Positions 25,764 to 33,809 of a DNA stretch of 64,000 nucleotides are shown one piece after another. The stretch is from an uncultured Eubacteriales bacterium (GTDB taxonomy: Bacteria; Bacillota; Clostridia; Oscillospirales; Oscillospiraceae). The stretch is from assembly GCA_900549475.1 (NCBI GenBank), contig UROF01000008.1, forward strand, positions 31,564 to 95,563, in the 5' to 3' direction. The translations under genes were made by a program, and so were the position numbers. Each line of letters starts with the position of its first letter. Position 1 is the first letter of the stretch. The notes below the pieces were generated by a model that worked only from the letters and a program-made list of their open reading frames with translations, had not been told where the DNA came from and searched no databases.

Positions 25764-26333
25764 ATGTCTGATTTCGGTTTCATCAGCAGCAAGCTTGAGA
25801 TCAAATTCCTGATCCTATACATTGCGTCCCGGATCATTGAACCGGTCCCTTTTGAAGTGCTGCAGGACCTGAGTATGTGTGACGGCGGCGTGGACTACTT
25901 TGACTTTTCCGAGTGCCTTGCGGATTTGGTCCGTACGGATCATCTGACCCTGAGCGACGACGGCCTCTATGCCATCACGGAGAAAGGGCGGCTCAACGGC
26001 GCTATCTGTGAGTCCAGCCTGCCCTATTCCGTACGGATGCAGGTAGACCAGAATCTGGTGGGCCACAATGAGCGCCTCAAGCGCCGCGCGCTGGTCCAGG
26101 CACAGGTCCAGCCCCGGCAGGAGGGGGGCTATACGGTGTCCCTTTCCCTCAGCGATGAACTGGATCATCTTATGAAACTGGATCTTTTGGTCACTCGGGA
26201 GGATATGGCCCAAACCCTGCAAAAGCGGTTCCGGGCTGATGCGGAACGCATTTACTCCCAGATCCTGGCCGTTCTTTTTGAAGCAGAGGAAGCACCGGAA
26301 AAGAAAACGGACCCCTCTCCGGAGGAGCTGTGA
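25764..26333 (+). CDS. DUF4364 family protein
   Basis: 189 residues. The opening DFGFISSKLEIKFLILYIASRI and the winged-helix-like body (YAITEKGR) match DUF4364, a Firmicute-specific family that looks like a DNA-binding wing-helix protein of unknown role. ATG 25764 is set by CAGGAGG eight bases before; the frame is open further upstream but overlaps the divergent cysteine-rich gene. Followed by a terminator, so not part of the spoIIIA transcript. Confidence 0.85.
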   Translation: MSDFGFISSKLEIKFLILYIASRIIEPVPFEVLQDLSMCDGGVDYFDFSECLADLVRTDHLTLSDDGLYAITEKGRLNGAICESSLPYSVRMQVDQNLVGHNERLKRRALVQAQVQPRQEGGYTVSLSLSDELDHLMKLDLLVTREDMAQTLQKRFRADAERIYSQILAVLFEAEEAPEKKTDPSPEEL

Positions 26334-26370
26334 CGCCGCTTTTGATAGAATAATATATGCTGTGGCTAAG

Positions 26371-26409
26371 GCCTCCGCTCTACCGGACATGGTGGAGCGG
26401 AGGCTTTTT
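26371..26409 (+). terminator. Intrinsic terminator
   Basis: GCCTCCGCTCTACC / GGTGGAGCGGAGGC with one G-T pair, followed by five T. Separates DUF4364 from the spoIIIA operon. Confidence 0.9.
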
Positions 26410-26419
26410 CGTTATGCCC

Positions 26420-26449
26420 GTCATATTTGGGGACGAGCCCTCATACAGT
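26420..26449 (+). promoter_or_regulatory. Sigma-E promoter of spoIIIA operon
   Basis: GTCATATT, 14 bases, CATACAGT. This fits the B. subtilis sigma-E consensus almost base for base. It lies 30 bases before the spoIIIAA start and just after a terminator. B. subtilis spoIIIA is also sigma-E controlled in the mother cell. Confidence 0.9.
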
Positions 26450-26478
26450 GGGAGCAGAAAGGACAGGGAGGGATGCCC

Positions 26479-27393
26479 ATGACGGAGGAATATGCGGCGG
26501 GGCGGTACCGGGAAGCCTGCGGCCTGCTGCCGGAGAGGCTGCGCCAGGCAGCGCTGGCTCTGGAACCGGCCCGGCAGGCCCGGGCGGAGGAATTACGGCT
26601 GCGGGTCGGTCATCCCCTGGCAGTGACACTGCCGGAGGGGGAGCTGCCTATGACGGAAGCTGTGGTGGATGGAGGGGATCTGGAGCGTATTTTGGACAAG
26701 GCTACGGAGTATTCCCCCTATGCCGCTTCGGAGACGATCCGCCAGGGCTTTGTTACGGCAGCAGGCGGTTTTCGGGTAGGTCTGTGCGGAACGGCCCTGC
26801 CGGAACAGGGGGAGAACCGGGGCCTGCGGGATCTGACCTCAGTGGCGATCCGGATTCCCCGGGCATGTCCCGGGGTGGCGCAGCCTCTGCTGGAGGAACT
26901 GCTGACAGAGGAGGGCCTCCACAGTACGCTGATCATTTCCCCGCCGGGGGGCGGCAAGACCACTTTACTGCGGGATCTGGTGCGTCTGCTCAGCGAAGGC
27001 AGCCGTCTGGCAGCCCCCATGCGGGTGGCCCTGGTGGACGAACGGGGAGAGCTGGCGGCAGTACATCGCGGCAGGCCCCAGCTGGAGGTAGGACCCTCCA
27101 CGGATATCCTGGATGGCTGTCCCAAGGCGGTGGGAGTGCCGATGCTGCTGCGGGCCATGAACCCGCAGGTCATTGCTCTGGATGAGATCGCCCTGCCGGA
27201 GGATGGCGGAGCGGTACTGTCGGCGGCGGGCTGTGGTGCGGCGATCCTGGCCACCGCCCACGGCGCATCTGTGGAGGACCTGCGCCGCAGGACGGTGATG
27301 CGGCGGCTTTTAAAATGCGGTGTGTTCCGCAGGGCGGTGGTGATCCATGGCAGGGGAGCGGAGCGCCAATGCCGGGTGGAGGAATTGCTGTGA
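26479..27393 (+). CDS. spoIIIAA: Stage III sporulation protein AA (ATPase)
   Basis: 304 residues. Cytosolic secretion-type ATPase of the SpoIIIA-SpoIIQ channel that joins mother cell and forespore. Walker A SPPGGGKTT at 154-162; RNPQVIALDEI-like Walker B near 235; HGASVEDLRRR follows. Two candidate starts: ATG 26473 lies almost on the AGGGAGG site, so ATG 26479, seven bases after it, is preferred. First gene of an eight-gene operon whose members overlap or nearly touch. Confidence 0.96.
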   Translation: MTEEYAAGRYREACGLLPERLRQAALALEPARQARAEELRLRVGHPLAVTLPEGELPMTEAVVDGGDLERILDKATEYSPYAASETIRQGFVTAAGGFRVGLCGTALPEQGENRGLRDLTSVAIRIPRACPGVAQPLLEELLTEEGLHSTLIISPPGGGKTTLLRDLVRLLSEGSRLAAPMRVALVDERGELAAVHRGRPQLEVGPSTDILDGCPKAVGVPMLLRAMNPQVIALDEIALPEDGGAVLSAAGCGAAILATAHGASVEDLRRRTVMRRLLKCGVFRRAVVIHGRGAERQCRVEELL

Positions 27394-27881
27394 GATGGCT
27401 GGGCATTGTTTTGGTACTGGCCGGTGCGGCCGGAGGGTTCATCCTGGCCAGACGGCAGAGCCTGATCCCTCTGCGCCTAGCCCAGGCGCTGCTGGTGGAC
27501 TTGGGTGTGCTGGTAAGTCACGTTTGTACTGCCCGCCGTCCTCTGCCGGAGATCCTGGCGGCGGATCTTGCCGGAGGCCTGGGGGGACGGTGGATGTGGA
27601 GACCGCTTTTGGTGCTGCTGGACCGGGAGGAGGGGCGGTCCTTTGGGGACTGCTGGGCCCAGGCCGCTGGGGGCCTTCCGCCTCCGCTGGATGGGATGCT
27701 GTCCCATCTGGGACCACTTTTGCCGGTGGGCGGGCAAGCCTTGGAACGGGCCATTGAGGAAACGAGAGAGGAGCTTACCAGGTTTCTGCGGGAAGAGCGT
27801 GCCAGGCAGGCGGCGGAAGGCCGCCTGGCGGCGGCAGTATGTCTGTCGGGGGCGTGTTTCCTGATCCTGGTACTGATTTGA
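27390..27881 (+). CDS. spoIIIAB: Stage III sporulation protein AB
   Basis: 163 residues. N-terminal membrane helix, a soluble helical middle resembling GspF-type secretion proteins, and a C-terminal hydrophobic helix (about 148-163). The start is GTG overlapping the spoIIIAA stop (GTGA), with GGAGG upstream. Part of the mother-cell membrane machinery of the feeding channel. Confidence 0.92.
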   Translation: MRWLGIVLVLAGAAGGFILARRQSLIPLRLAQALLVDLGVLVSHVCTARRPLPEILAADLAGGLGGRWMWRPLLVLLDREEGRSFGDCWAQAAGGLPPPLDGMLSHLGPLLPVGGQALERAIEETREELTRFLREERARQAAEGRLAAAVCLSGACFLILVLI

Positions 27882-27883
27882 CC

Positions 27884-28078
27884 ATGGATATTGATCTGAT
27901 TTTTAAAATTGCGGCTATCGGCATTGTGGTAGCAGTACTCAACCAGCTGCTGGTGCGCTCCGGCCGGGAGGAGCAGGCCATGATGACCACCCTGGCGGGA
28001 CTGGTGGTGGTGATGATGATGCTAGTACAGGAGATCAGCAATCTCTTCCAGCTCATCAAGACCCTTTTCGGGTTCTAG
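27884..28078 (+). CDS. spoIIIAC: Stage III sporulation protein AC
   Basis: 64 residues with two membrane helices (IDLIFKIAAIGIVVAVLNQLLV and a Met-rich second helix), the normal size. It begins two bases after spoIIIAB and I find no ribosome binding site, so translation probably relies on coupling to the upstream gene. Confidence 0.93.
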   Translation: MDIDLIFKIAAIGIVVAVLNQLLVRSGREEQAMMTTLAGLVVVMMMLVQEISNLFQLIKTLFGF

Positions 28079-28080
28079 TC

Positions 28081-28467
28081 ATGGAGCTGCTGCGTCTGAT
28101 GGGGCTGTGCGCCCTGTGTTTGCTTCCTATATTGGTCCTGCGGAAGAATGCGCCGGAGCAGGCCCTGCTGCTGGTGTTGGCCATCGCGGCTGTCGTGACG
28201 GCCAGAGTGCTGGCTCTGGCGGCGCCCCTGCTGGAGCAGCTGCGGACGCTGTTTGACCAGGCGGGAGTGGACAGCAGCCATGTGTCTATTTTGCTGCGGA
28301 CAGTGGCGGCAGCGCTGGTGAGCCGGCTATGCGGCGATCTGTGCCGGGACAGCGGTTCCCAGGCGCTGGGGACCGTTGTGGAACTGGCCGGGGCAGCGGC
28401 GGCTCTGCTCATTTCCCTGCCGTTGCTGGAGGCGGTGGCAGGACTGCTGATGGGATACTTTACATAG
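28081..28467 (+). CDS. spoIIIAD: Stage III sporulation protein AD
   Basis: 128 residues, three to four membrane helices, homologous in part to SpoIIIAC. The ATG follows the spoIIIAC stop by two bases, again without a clear Shine-Dalgarno site, implying coupled translation. Contains the conserved GVDSSHVSILLRTVAAALVSRLCGDLCRDSG region. Confidence 0.93.
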   Translation: MELLRLMGLCALCLLPILVLRKNAPEQALLLVLAIAAVVTARVLALAAPLLEQLRTLFDQAGVDSSHVSILLRTVAAALVSRLCGDLCRDSGSQALGTVVELAGAAAALLISLPLLEAVAGLLMGYFT

Positions 28468-28479
28468 GAGTGACGGGAG

Positions 28480-29577
28480 ATGAATGTACGGTACAAGCGT
28501 GCGGCGATAGGGATTTTACTGTGCCTGATGACATGTATCCTTCTGAGCGGACAGGCTGCTGCGGAGGAATTGACCGGCGAGCTCCCGGAGGAATTACTTC
28601 AGGCCGTTCCCGACGGGGTGGAGGTATCGGAAGAGGGGGATATGGGCCTTGCCTCCGGCGTGGCCTCCCTCTGGGAAAAAAGCAGGGAGGAGATGAAGGA
28701 CTACCTGCTGGCAGGGGTAAAAAGCGTGGCAGCCCTGATGTGCGGCGTGGTGGTCCTGGGAGCGGTGGAGAGTATGGTGCCGGACCGGCGGGGGACTGTG
28801 GGGCGGTGCATCACTGTCAGCGGCGCTCTGTGGATCACGGCGGTATCTGCCGGGGATCTGGAGGCTCTTATCGGCCTGGGGCGGGAGACGGTGGAGGGGA
28901 TTTCCCAGTTCAGCAAGGCTCTGCTGCCGGTGATGGCCACGGCCACTGCCGCTTCCGGAGGCATCGCCGGTGCATCCGTCCGTCAGGTGGGCACCGTGTT
29001 CTTCTCTGATGTGCTGCTGACAGTCATCGAGGGACTGCTGCTGCCGGCGGTGTATCTCTATGTGGGAGTGGCAGCGGCAGGGACTGTGCTGGAGGGACCT
29101 GCCCTGGAGAGTATCGGAAAGCTTCTGAAGAAAGGGATCGGCTGGCTGTTGGGAGGACTTCTGTTCCTTTTTACCACATATCTTACTGTCACCGGCGCGG
29201 TAGCGGGGGCTACAGACGCACGGGCGGTAAAGCTGGCTAAGACCGCCATCTCCGGTGCGGTGCCGGTGGTAGGCAGTATCCTGTCGGAGGCGGCGGAGAG
29301 CGTGCTGGCCGGGGCGGGGATATTGAAAGCCGCCGCCGGCGTGCTGGGTATGCTGGCGGTGCTGGCCTTGTGCCTGACGCCTTTCCTGCGGCTGGGGGTA
29401 CAGTACCTTCTCTATCAGGGGGCCGCCATGGTGGCAGCCACTGTGGGACAAAAGCAGCTGATCCGGCTGATCGCCATGCTGGGGGACGCCTTTGGTCTGG
29501 TGCTGGCTATGACAGGTGCCTCGGCACTGCTGCTGCTGGTATCCATCGTGTCATCGCTGACGGCGGTGACGGCATGA
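28480..29577 (+). CDS. spoIIIAE: Stage III sporulation protein AE
   Basis: 365 residues. Cleavable-looking signal sequence (about 1-29, ending GQAAAEE) and about eight membrane helices; polytopic membrane component of the channel. ATG with GGGAG upstream. Its stop overlaps the spoIIIAF start. Confidence 0.94.
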   Translation: MNVRYKRAAIGILLCLMTCILLSGQAAAEELTGELPEELLQAVPDGVEVSEEGDMGLASGVASLWEKSREEMKDYLLAGVKSVAALMCGVVVLGAVESMVPDRRGTVGRCITVSGALWITAVSAGDLEALIGLGRETVEGISQFSKALLPVMATATAASGGIAGASVRQVGTVFFSDVLLTVIEGLLLPAVYLYVGVAAAGTVLEGPALESIGKLLKKGIGWLLGGLLFLFTTYLTVTGAVAGATDARAVKLAKTAISGAVPVVGSILSEAAESVLAGAGILKAAAGVLGMLAVLALCLTPFLRLGVQYLLYQGAAMVAATVGQKQLIRLIAMLGDAFGLVLAMTGASALLLLVSIVSSLTAVTA

Positions 29578-30077
29578 TGGAGGGGCTGCGGCAGTGGCTG
29601 CTGGGGATCGTCCTGACTGCCTTTGCCGCGGGCCTGGCCCGGCAGCTGGCCCCGGATGGCCGGGAGCAGGCGGCGGTGCGGCTGGTGGGCGGACTGCTGC
29701 TGGTATTGGCGATCCTGCGTCCGCTGGGCAGCTGGGACTGGGAGGGACTGAGCCTGGAGGCAGGGTCCTTCCGGCAGGAGACGCTCCGGCAGACGGAAAA
29801 ATATGAGGAGGAGCAGATGGCGGCTCTTTCGGCAATCATAGCGGAGAAAACCAGCGCATATATATGGGACAAAGCGGACCGGCTGGGCCTGTCGTGTACG
29901 GTGGAGGTAACGGTGTCCGCCGGAGAGGATGGGATTCCTCTGCCGGATACGGTGACCATAACCGGCGCCTATCATGCGGGTTTGTCGGCGCTGATCGAGG
30001 AGGAGGTGGGGATTCCCGCTGGGAAGCAAATATGGCTGGAGGAGAACGTATGGAGCGGGAAAAAGGAAAGTGGATGA
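29574..30077 (+). CDS. spoIIIAF: Stage III sporulation protein AF
   Basis: 167 residues. Two N-terminal membrane helices (about 7-24 and 36-55) and a soluble ring-forming domain of about 100 residues. ATG overlaps the spoIIIAE stop (ATGA); a second ATG follows directly. Ends 28 bases inside the following gene. Confidence 0.92.
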   Translation: MMEGLRQWLLGIVLTAFAAGLARQLAPDGREQAAVRLVGGLLLVLAILRPLGSWDWEGLSLEAGSFRQETLRQTEKYEEEQMAALSAIIAEKTSAYIWDKADRLGLSCTVEVTVSAGEDGIPLPDTVTITGAYHAGLSALIEEEVGIPAGKQIWLEENVWSGKKESG

Positions 30078-30592
30078 AACCGCTGGAGGTTTTGGGCCGG
30101 TACAAATATGTGCTGCTGGTAGTGGCTCTGGGGGCTCTGCTGCTGGCCTGGCCTCAGCGGACAGAGGACAGCGGCGGCACACAGGTGGAACCGGCGGTGG
30201 AGCAGCAGGGCGAGCTGGAAGAACTGGAAACTGCCATGGAGGACATTCTCGGCAAGATCAGCGGCGTAGGCCGGGTGGAGGTCATGCTCACCCTCCAGAG
30301 CAGCGGGGAGAAGGTGCTGGCCTCAGACAGTACCCTTCGCTACAGCGGCAATGTCCAGGCGCCTGATGACTATGACCGCTCCACAGAGACGGTGATCCTA
30401 TCTGACGGGGGAGAGGACAGCGTGATCGTCACCCAGGAGCGGTCCCCTCAGTACCGGGGCGCTCTGGTGGTGTGTGAGGGCGGCGGCAGCGATGCGGTGC
30501 GGCTCCAGGTAACGGAGGCGGTGGCGGCCCTGACGGGCCTTGGCACGGACCGGATCGCTGTGGTGCGCTGGCAAAGCGGAACAAATCAGTGA
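30050..30592 (+). CDS. spoIIIAG: Stage III sporulation protein AG
   Basis: 180 residues. One membrane helix near the N-terminus (about 17-32) and a periplasm-facing ring-building domain with DILGKISGVGRVEVMLTL and PQYRGALVVCEGG, the standard SpoIIIAG signatures. ATG 30050 follows GGAGGAG within spoIIIAF. Confidence 0.95.
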   Translation: MEREKGKWMKPLEVLGRYKYVLLVVALGALLLAWPQRTEDSGGTQVEPAVEQQGELEELETAMEDILGKISGVGRVEVMLTLQSSGEKVLASDSTLRYSGNVQAPDDYDRSTETVILSDGGEDSVIVTQERSPQYRGALVVCEGGGSDAVRLQVTEAVAALTGLGTDRIAVVRWQSGTNQ

Positions 30593-30606
30593 AAGGAATA
30601 CAAAAT

Positions 30607-31203
30607 ATGGGAGGAAAACGTGAGATGAGAAGGCAATGGAAACGGAATGCTGTGGTGGCTACGGTGCTGCTGTTTGTCTGTGCGGCGGTGTACCTCAACT
30701 GGCGCTATGCCGGAGACGCGGCAAACGATGTGGCAGAGGTATCCGCCCAGCAGCAGACTGAAAAGGGTGACAGCACCAAGGTGCTGGGAGACGCTTCCCT
30801 GGTAGGCGGCGAGGTGGTCTCCGCCCAGGATGAGGGAACTGCGGCCGTCAGCAGTTATTTTGATACCGCCCGGCTCAGCCGCCAGCAATCCCGGGACAAT
30901 GCCCTGAGCCTCCTGCGGGAGGCGGCGGAGCAGGAAGGCGCAGAGCAGGCAGCCATTGATGAGGCCAACCAGGCCATTCAGACCATGGCGGGGTACACCA
31001 TGCTGGAAAGCCAGATCGAGAATCTGGTGATCGCCAAAGGGTATGCCGACTGCGTGGCATTTATGGGTGAGAACAGTGTCAGTGTAGTGGTGTCGGCGGC
31101 GGAGGACGGACTTCAGACAGAGGATGTGGCCAAGATCACGGACATCGTCCTCAGTGAGACGGATTATACCGCCGATCAGATCAAGATCATGGAGGCAAAT
31201 TAA
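30607..31203 (+). CDS. spoIIIAH: Stage III sporulation protein AH
   Basis: 198 residues. N-terminal helix WKRNAVVATVLLFVCAAVYLNWRY, typical of SpoIIIAH, followed by an intermembrane domain that would dock with SpoIIQ. I prefer ATG 30607 (AAAGGA nine bases upstream); ATG 30625 with GGGAGG eleven bases upstream is a fair alternative. Last gene of the operon, followed by a terminator. Confidence 0.93.
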   Translation: MGGKREMRRQWKRNAVVATVLLFVCAAVYLNWRYAGDAANDVAEVSAQQQTEKGDSTKVLGDASLVGGEVVSAQDEGTAAVSSYFDTARLSRQQSRDNALSLLREAAEQEGAEQAAIDEANQAIQTMAGYTMLESQIENLVIAKGYADCVAFMGENSVSVVVSAAEDGLQTEDVAKITDIVLSETDYTADQIKIMEAN

Positions 31204-31213
31204 AGGGAGGCAG

Positions 31214-31257
31214 CACGCAGGCGCCGGAGGGAAATATTCCGGGCGCCTGCGTGTTTT
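31214..31257 (+). terminator. Intrinsic terminator of spoIIIA operon
   Basis: CACGCAGGCGCC / GGCGCCTGCGTG stem followed by TTTT. Confidence 0.8.
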
Positions 31258-31301
31258 GCTGTCCGCGGCGGGAGGATATTGTGTACAGGCAAAAATTCTG
31301 G

Positions 31302-31330
31302 TTGTATTTTATGGAATATGGTGGTACAAT
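31302..31330 (+). promoter_or_regulatory. Sigma-A promoter
   Basis: TTGTAT, 17 bases, TACAAT, 45 bases before the Asp23 gene. Confidence 0.75.
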
Positions 31331-31374
31331 AGATAAGCCAATTTGCATACCTACTTTACAAGGAGTGTCATAAT

Positions 31375-31716
31375 ATGGGCGAAAACAAAGACTATATGAC
31401 TCACCCGGAGGAGCTGGGCTGCATCCACATCTCCGAGGATGTGCTGGCCACCATCGCCGGCGGCGCTGCTGCCGAGGTGGAAGGGATCGGCGGGATGATG
31501 AGCCTGGCCACCAAAAAGTCCAACGCCCGGGGCGTACGGGTCGCCGTGGATGAGGACGGTGCGGTCATTGACCTCTATGTGATGATCCGCTATGGGTACC
31601 CCATCCCCGAGGTAGCTGAAAAGATCCAGAACGCGGTATCGACTGCGGTTGAGTCTATGACCGGATTTGCCGCCAAAGCGGTAAATGTCCATGTAGGCGG
31701 CGTCAGCTTCCAGTAA
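31375..31716 (+). CDS. Asp23/Gls24 family envelope stress protein
   Basis: 113 residues covering one Asp23 domain: GCIHISEDVLATIAGGAAAEVEGI, VDLYVMIRYGYPIPEVAEKIQ-like centre and VNVHVGGVSF end. No membrane helix. These YqhY-type proteins sit upstream of nusB in many Firmicutes and relate to membrane lipid balance; the same order occurs here. ATG with AAGGAG. Confidence 0.93.
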   Translation: MGENKDYMTHPEELGCIHISEDVLATIAGGAAAEVEGIGGMMSLATKKSNARGVRVAVDEDGAVIDLYVMIRYGYPIPEVAEKIQNAVSTAVESMTGFAAKAVNVHVGGVSFQ

Positions 31717-31763
31717 GGAAGCCGGCCCTTCTGCGCCGGCAGAGAGAGAAAGGAAGCTGTACG

Positions 31764-32285
31764 ATGATTAGAAATGTAGCCCGTGAGATCGCCATGCATC
31801 TCTCCTACGAGCTGAGCTTTACCGACCTGAGTGCTGAGGAGCTTCTCAACGACAGGCTCAATGCCGATCGTTTTGACCAGCTGGCTCCCGAGTACGAGGT
31901 ATACGGCAAGCTTCCCGGACCCAGCCAGCAGGCTTATATCCGCAAGGTGGTCAAGGGAATCGCTGAGCACAGCTATGAGCTGGACCAGTACATTGAAAAG
32001 TACGCCGTGGGTTGGAAATTCGACCGGATCCCCCTGGTGGCGTCGGCCATCATGCGCCTTGCCATGTATGAGATCCTCTACATGCCGGAGATCCCCAACG
32101 GAGCCGCTATCAATGAGGCAGTGGAGATCGCCAAGAAGTACGAAAGCGGCGACGTGGTGCGCTTCATTAACGGTATCCTGGGCTCTTTCGTGCGCAAGGA
32201 GGCGGGAGATGTGTCTGCGGCGCAGTCTGCCGAAGCGGCAGATCCCGCTGAGACCCGGACTGAGGAGACCGGGCCGGAGGCGTGA
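31764..32285 (+). CDS. nusB: Transcription antitermination factor NusB
   Basis: 173 residues. All-helical NusB fold with WKFDRIPLVASAIMRLAMYEILYMPEIPNGAAINEAVEIAKKY and VRFINGILGSF. The last 25 residues (SAEAADPAETRTEETG) are a low-complexity acidic tail beyond the usual end. Binds boxA of rRNA leaders with NusE. Cotranscribed with the Asp23 gene. Confidence 0.95.
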   Translation: MIRNVAREIAMHLSYELSFTDLSAEELLNDRLNADRFDQLAPEYEVYGKLPGPSQQAYIRKVVKGIAEHSYELDQYIEKYAVGWKFDRIPLVASAIMRLAMYEILYMPEIPNGAAINEAVEIAKKYESGDVVRFINGILGSFVRKEAGDVSAAQSAEAADPAETRTEETGPEA

Positions 32286-32297
32286 TAAAAATCGGTC

Positions 32298-32332
32298 AAA
32301 GAGCGCACCATACAGTGCGCTCTTTCTTTTTT
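32298..32332 (+). terminator. Intrinsic terminator after nusB
   Basis: AAAGAGCGCAC / GTGCGCTCTTT then CTTTTTT. It lies only 22 bases before xseA, so some read-through probably feeds that gene. Confidence 0.85.
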
Positions 32333-32354
32333 GCTCTGCTGCGGAGGTGATGGT

Positions 32355-33596
32355 ATGGAGCGGCAGGTTTTTGCGGTATCGGAAGTCAACGAACTGATCA
32401 AAGCCATTCTGGATGATGTGCCTCAATTGGGGAATATCTGTATCCGGGGTGAGCTGTCCAACTATAAGATGTACCCCTCGGGGCACCACTATTTTACGCT
32501 CAAGGATGAACAGAGCGCCATTCGCTGTGTCATGTTCCGGGGTCAGGCCATGCGCCTTCGGTTCCGGCCGGAAAACGGTATGAAGGTGCTGGCTCAGGGC
32601 CGTATTACCGTGTTCCCCCGTGACGGAGCCTATCAGCTCTACTGTGACGCCCTCAGTCCCGACGGCGTGGGGGATCTCCACGTAGCCTTTGAGCAGCTGA
32701 AGGAGAAGCTGTGGCGGGAGGGGCTCTTTGACGAGAGCCACAAGAAGCCTTTGCCGGCTTACCCCCAGTCCATCGCCATCATTACATCCTCCGCCGGGGC
32801 GGCGGTCCACGACATGATCCGTATCCTCCGCCGGCGGTACCCCTTGGTGAAGGTAAAGCTGCTGCCGGTCCGGGTACAGGGGCCGGAGGCCCCGCCGGAG
32901 ATCGTAGGCGCCATCCGCTATGCCAACCGCTACAAAGTGGCGGATCTCATCATTACCGGACGGGGCGGCGGGTCCATCGAGGACCTGTGGGCTTTCAACG
33001 ACGAACGGGTAGCCCGTGCTATTTTTGATTCAGAAATTCCTGTTATCTCCGCTGTGGGCCATGAGCCGGATGTGACCATCGCGGATTTTGTGGCAGATGT
33101 CCGGGCGGCCACGCCCTCCCATGCGGCGGAGATCGCCGTGCCGGATCAGGGAGAGCTGCTGGAGAAGCTCCAGAGCGCCCGGCTCCATATGGCCCGCTCC
33201 CAGAGCAAACGGCTGGAGCTGCTGCGCCGGCGGCTGGAGACCCTGGCAGGCAAGCGGGTGCTGACAGATCCTATGGCTGTGATCCAGGACAAACGGATGC
33301 TGCTGGCTCACCTGCAGAAAAACCTGGGCTATGCCGCATCCGCCCGCCTGAGCCGTCCCCGGCAGCGGCTGGAGGCTTTGGCGGCCTCTCTGGACGCGAT
33401 GAGCCCTTTGAAGGTCCTGGGCAGAGGTTTTGCCATGGCGACAGATCAGAAGGGGCAGGTTTTGCGCCGCGCTGCTGATGTATCTCCGGGGGACCGGGTA
33501 TCGGTAACCTTGGCGGAGGGACGGCTGGACTGTCGGGTAGAGAACGCTTACACAGAGGAGGACACCCATGAGCGTGAAGAAGGAAAAGAGCTTTGA
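32355..33596 (+). CDS. xseA: Exodeoxyribonuclease VII large subunit
   Basis: 413 residues. N-terminal OB fold (VNELIKAILDDVPQLGNICIRGELSNYK, PSGHHYFTLKDE), then the nuclease core with IAIITSSAGAAVHDMI, LIITGRGGGSIEDLWAFNDE and ISAVGHEPDVTIADFVADVRAATPS, followed by the long coiled coil that carries XseB. ATG 32355 is set by GGAGG seven bases upstream. Its end overlaps xseB by 29 bases. Confidence 0.97.
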   Translation: MERQVFAVSEVNELIKAILDDVPQLGNICIRGELSNYKMYPSGHHYFTLKDEQSAIRCVMFRGQAMRLRFRPENGMKVLAQGRITVFPRDGAYQLYCDALSPDGVGDLHVAFEQLKEKLWREGLFDESHKKPLPAYPQSIAIITSSAGAAVHDMIRILRRRYPLVKVKLLPVRVQGPEAPPEIVGAIRYANRYKVADLIITGRGGGSIEDLWAFNDERVARAIFDSEIPVISAVGHEPDVTIADFVADVRAATPSHAAEIAVPDQGELLEKLQSARLHMARSQSKRLELLRRRLETLAGKRVLTDPMAVIQDKRMLLAHLQKNLGYAASARLSRPRQRLEALAASLDAMSPLKVLGRGFAMATDQKGQVLRRAADVSPGDRVSVTLAEGRLDCRVENAYTEEDTHEREEGKEL

Positions 33597-33804
33597 GGAG
33601 AATATCACCCGTCTGGAGGAGATCGTTTCTCTGCTGGAGCGGGGGGACGCCCAGCTGAAGGATTCTCTGGCCCTCTTTGAGGAGGGAACAGGCCTGGTGA
33701 AGCTCTGCACTGCCATGCTGGACAGCGCGGAGCAGAAGGTGGTCAAGCTTCAGAAAGGGGCAGATGGGGAGCCGGTGGAGACGCCTTTTGCAGAGGAGGA
33801 GTAA
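33568..33804 (+). CDS. xseB: Exodeoxyribonuclease VII small subunit
   Basis: 78 residues: FEENITRLEEIVSLLERGDAQLKDSLALFEEG is the XseB signature helix-turn-helix. Overlaps xseA, fixing stoichiometric coupling. GAGGAGGA precedes the ATG. Confidence 0.95.
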   Translation: MSVKKEKSFEENITRLEEIVSLLERGDAQLKDSLALFEEGTGLVKLCTAMLDSAEQKVVKLQKGADGEPVETPFAEEE

Positions 33805-33809
33805 TAGCC

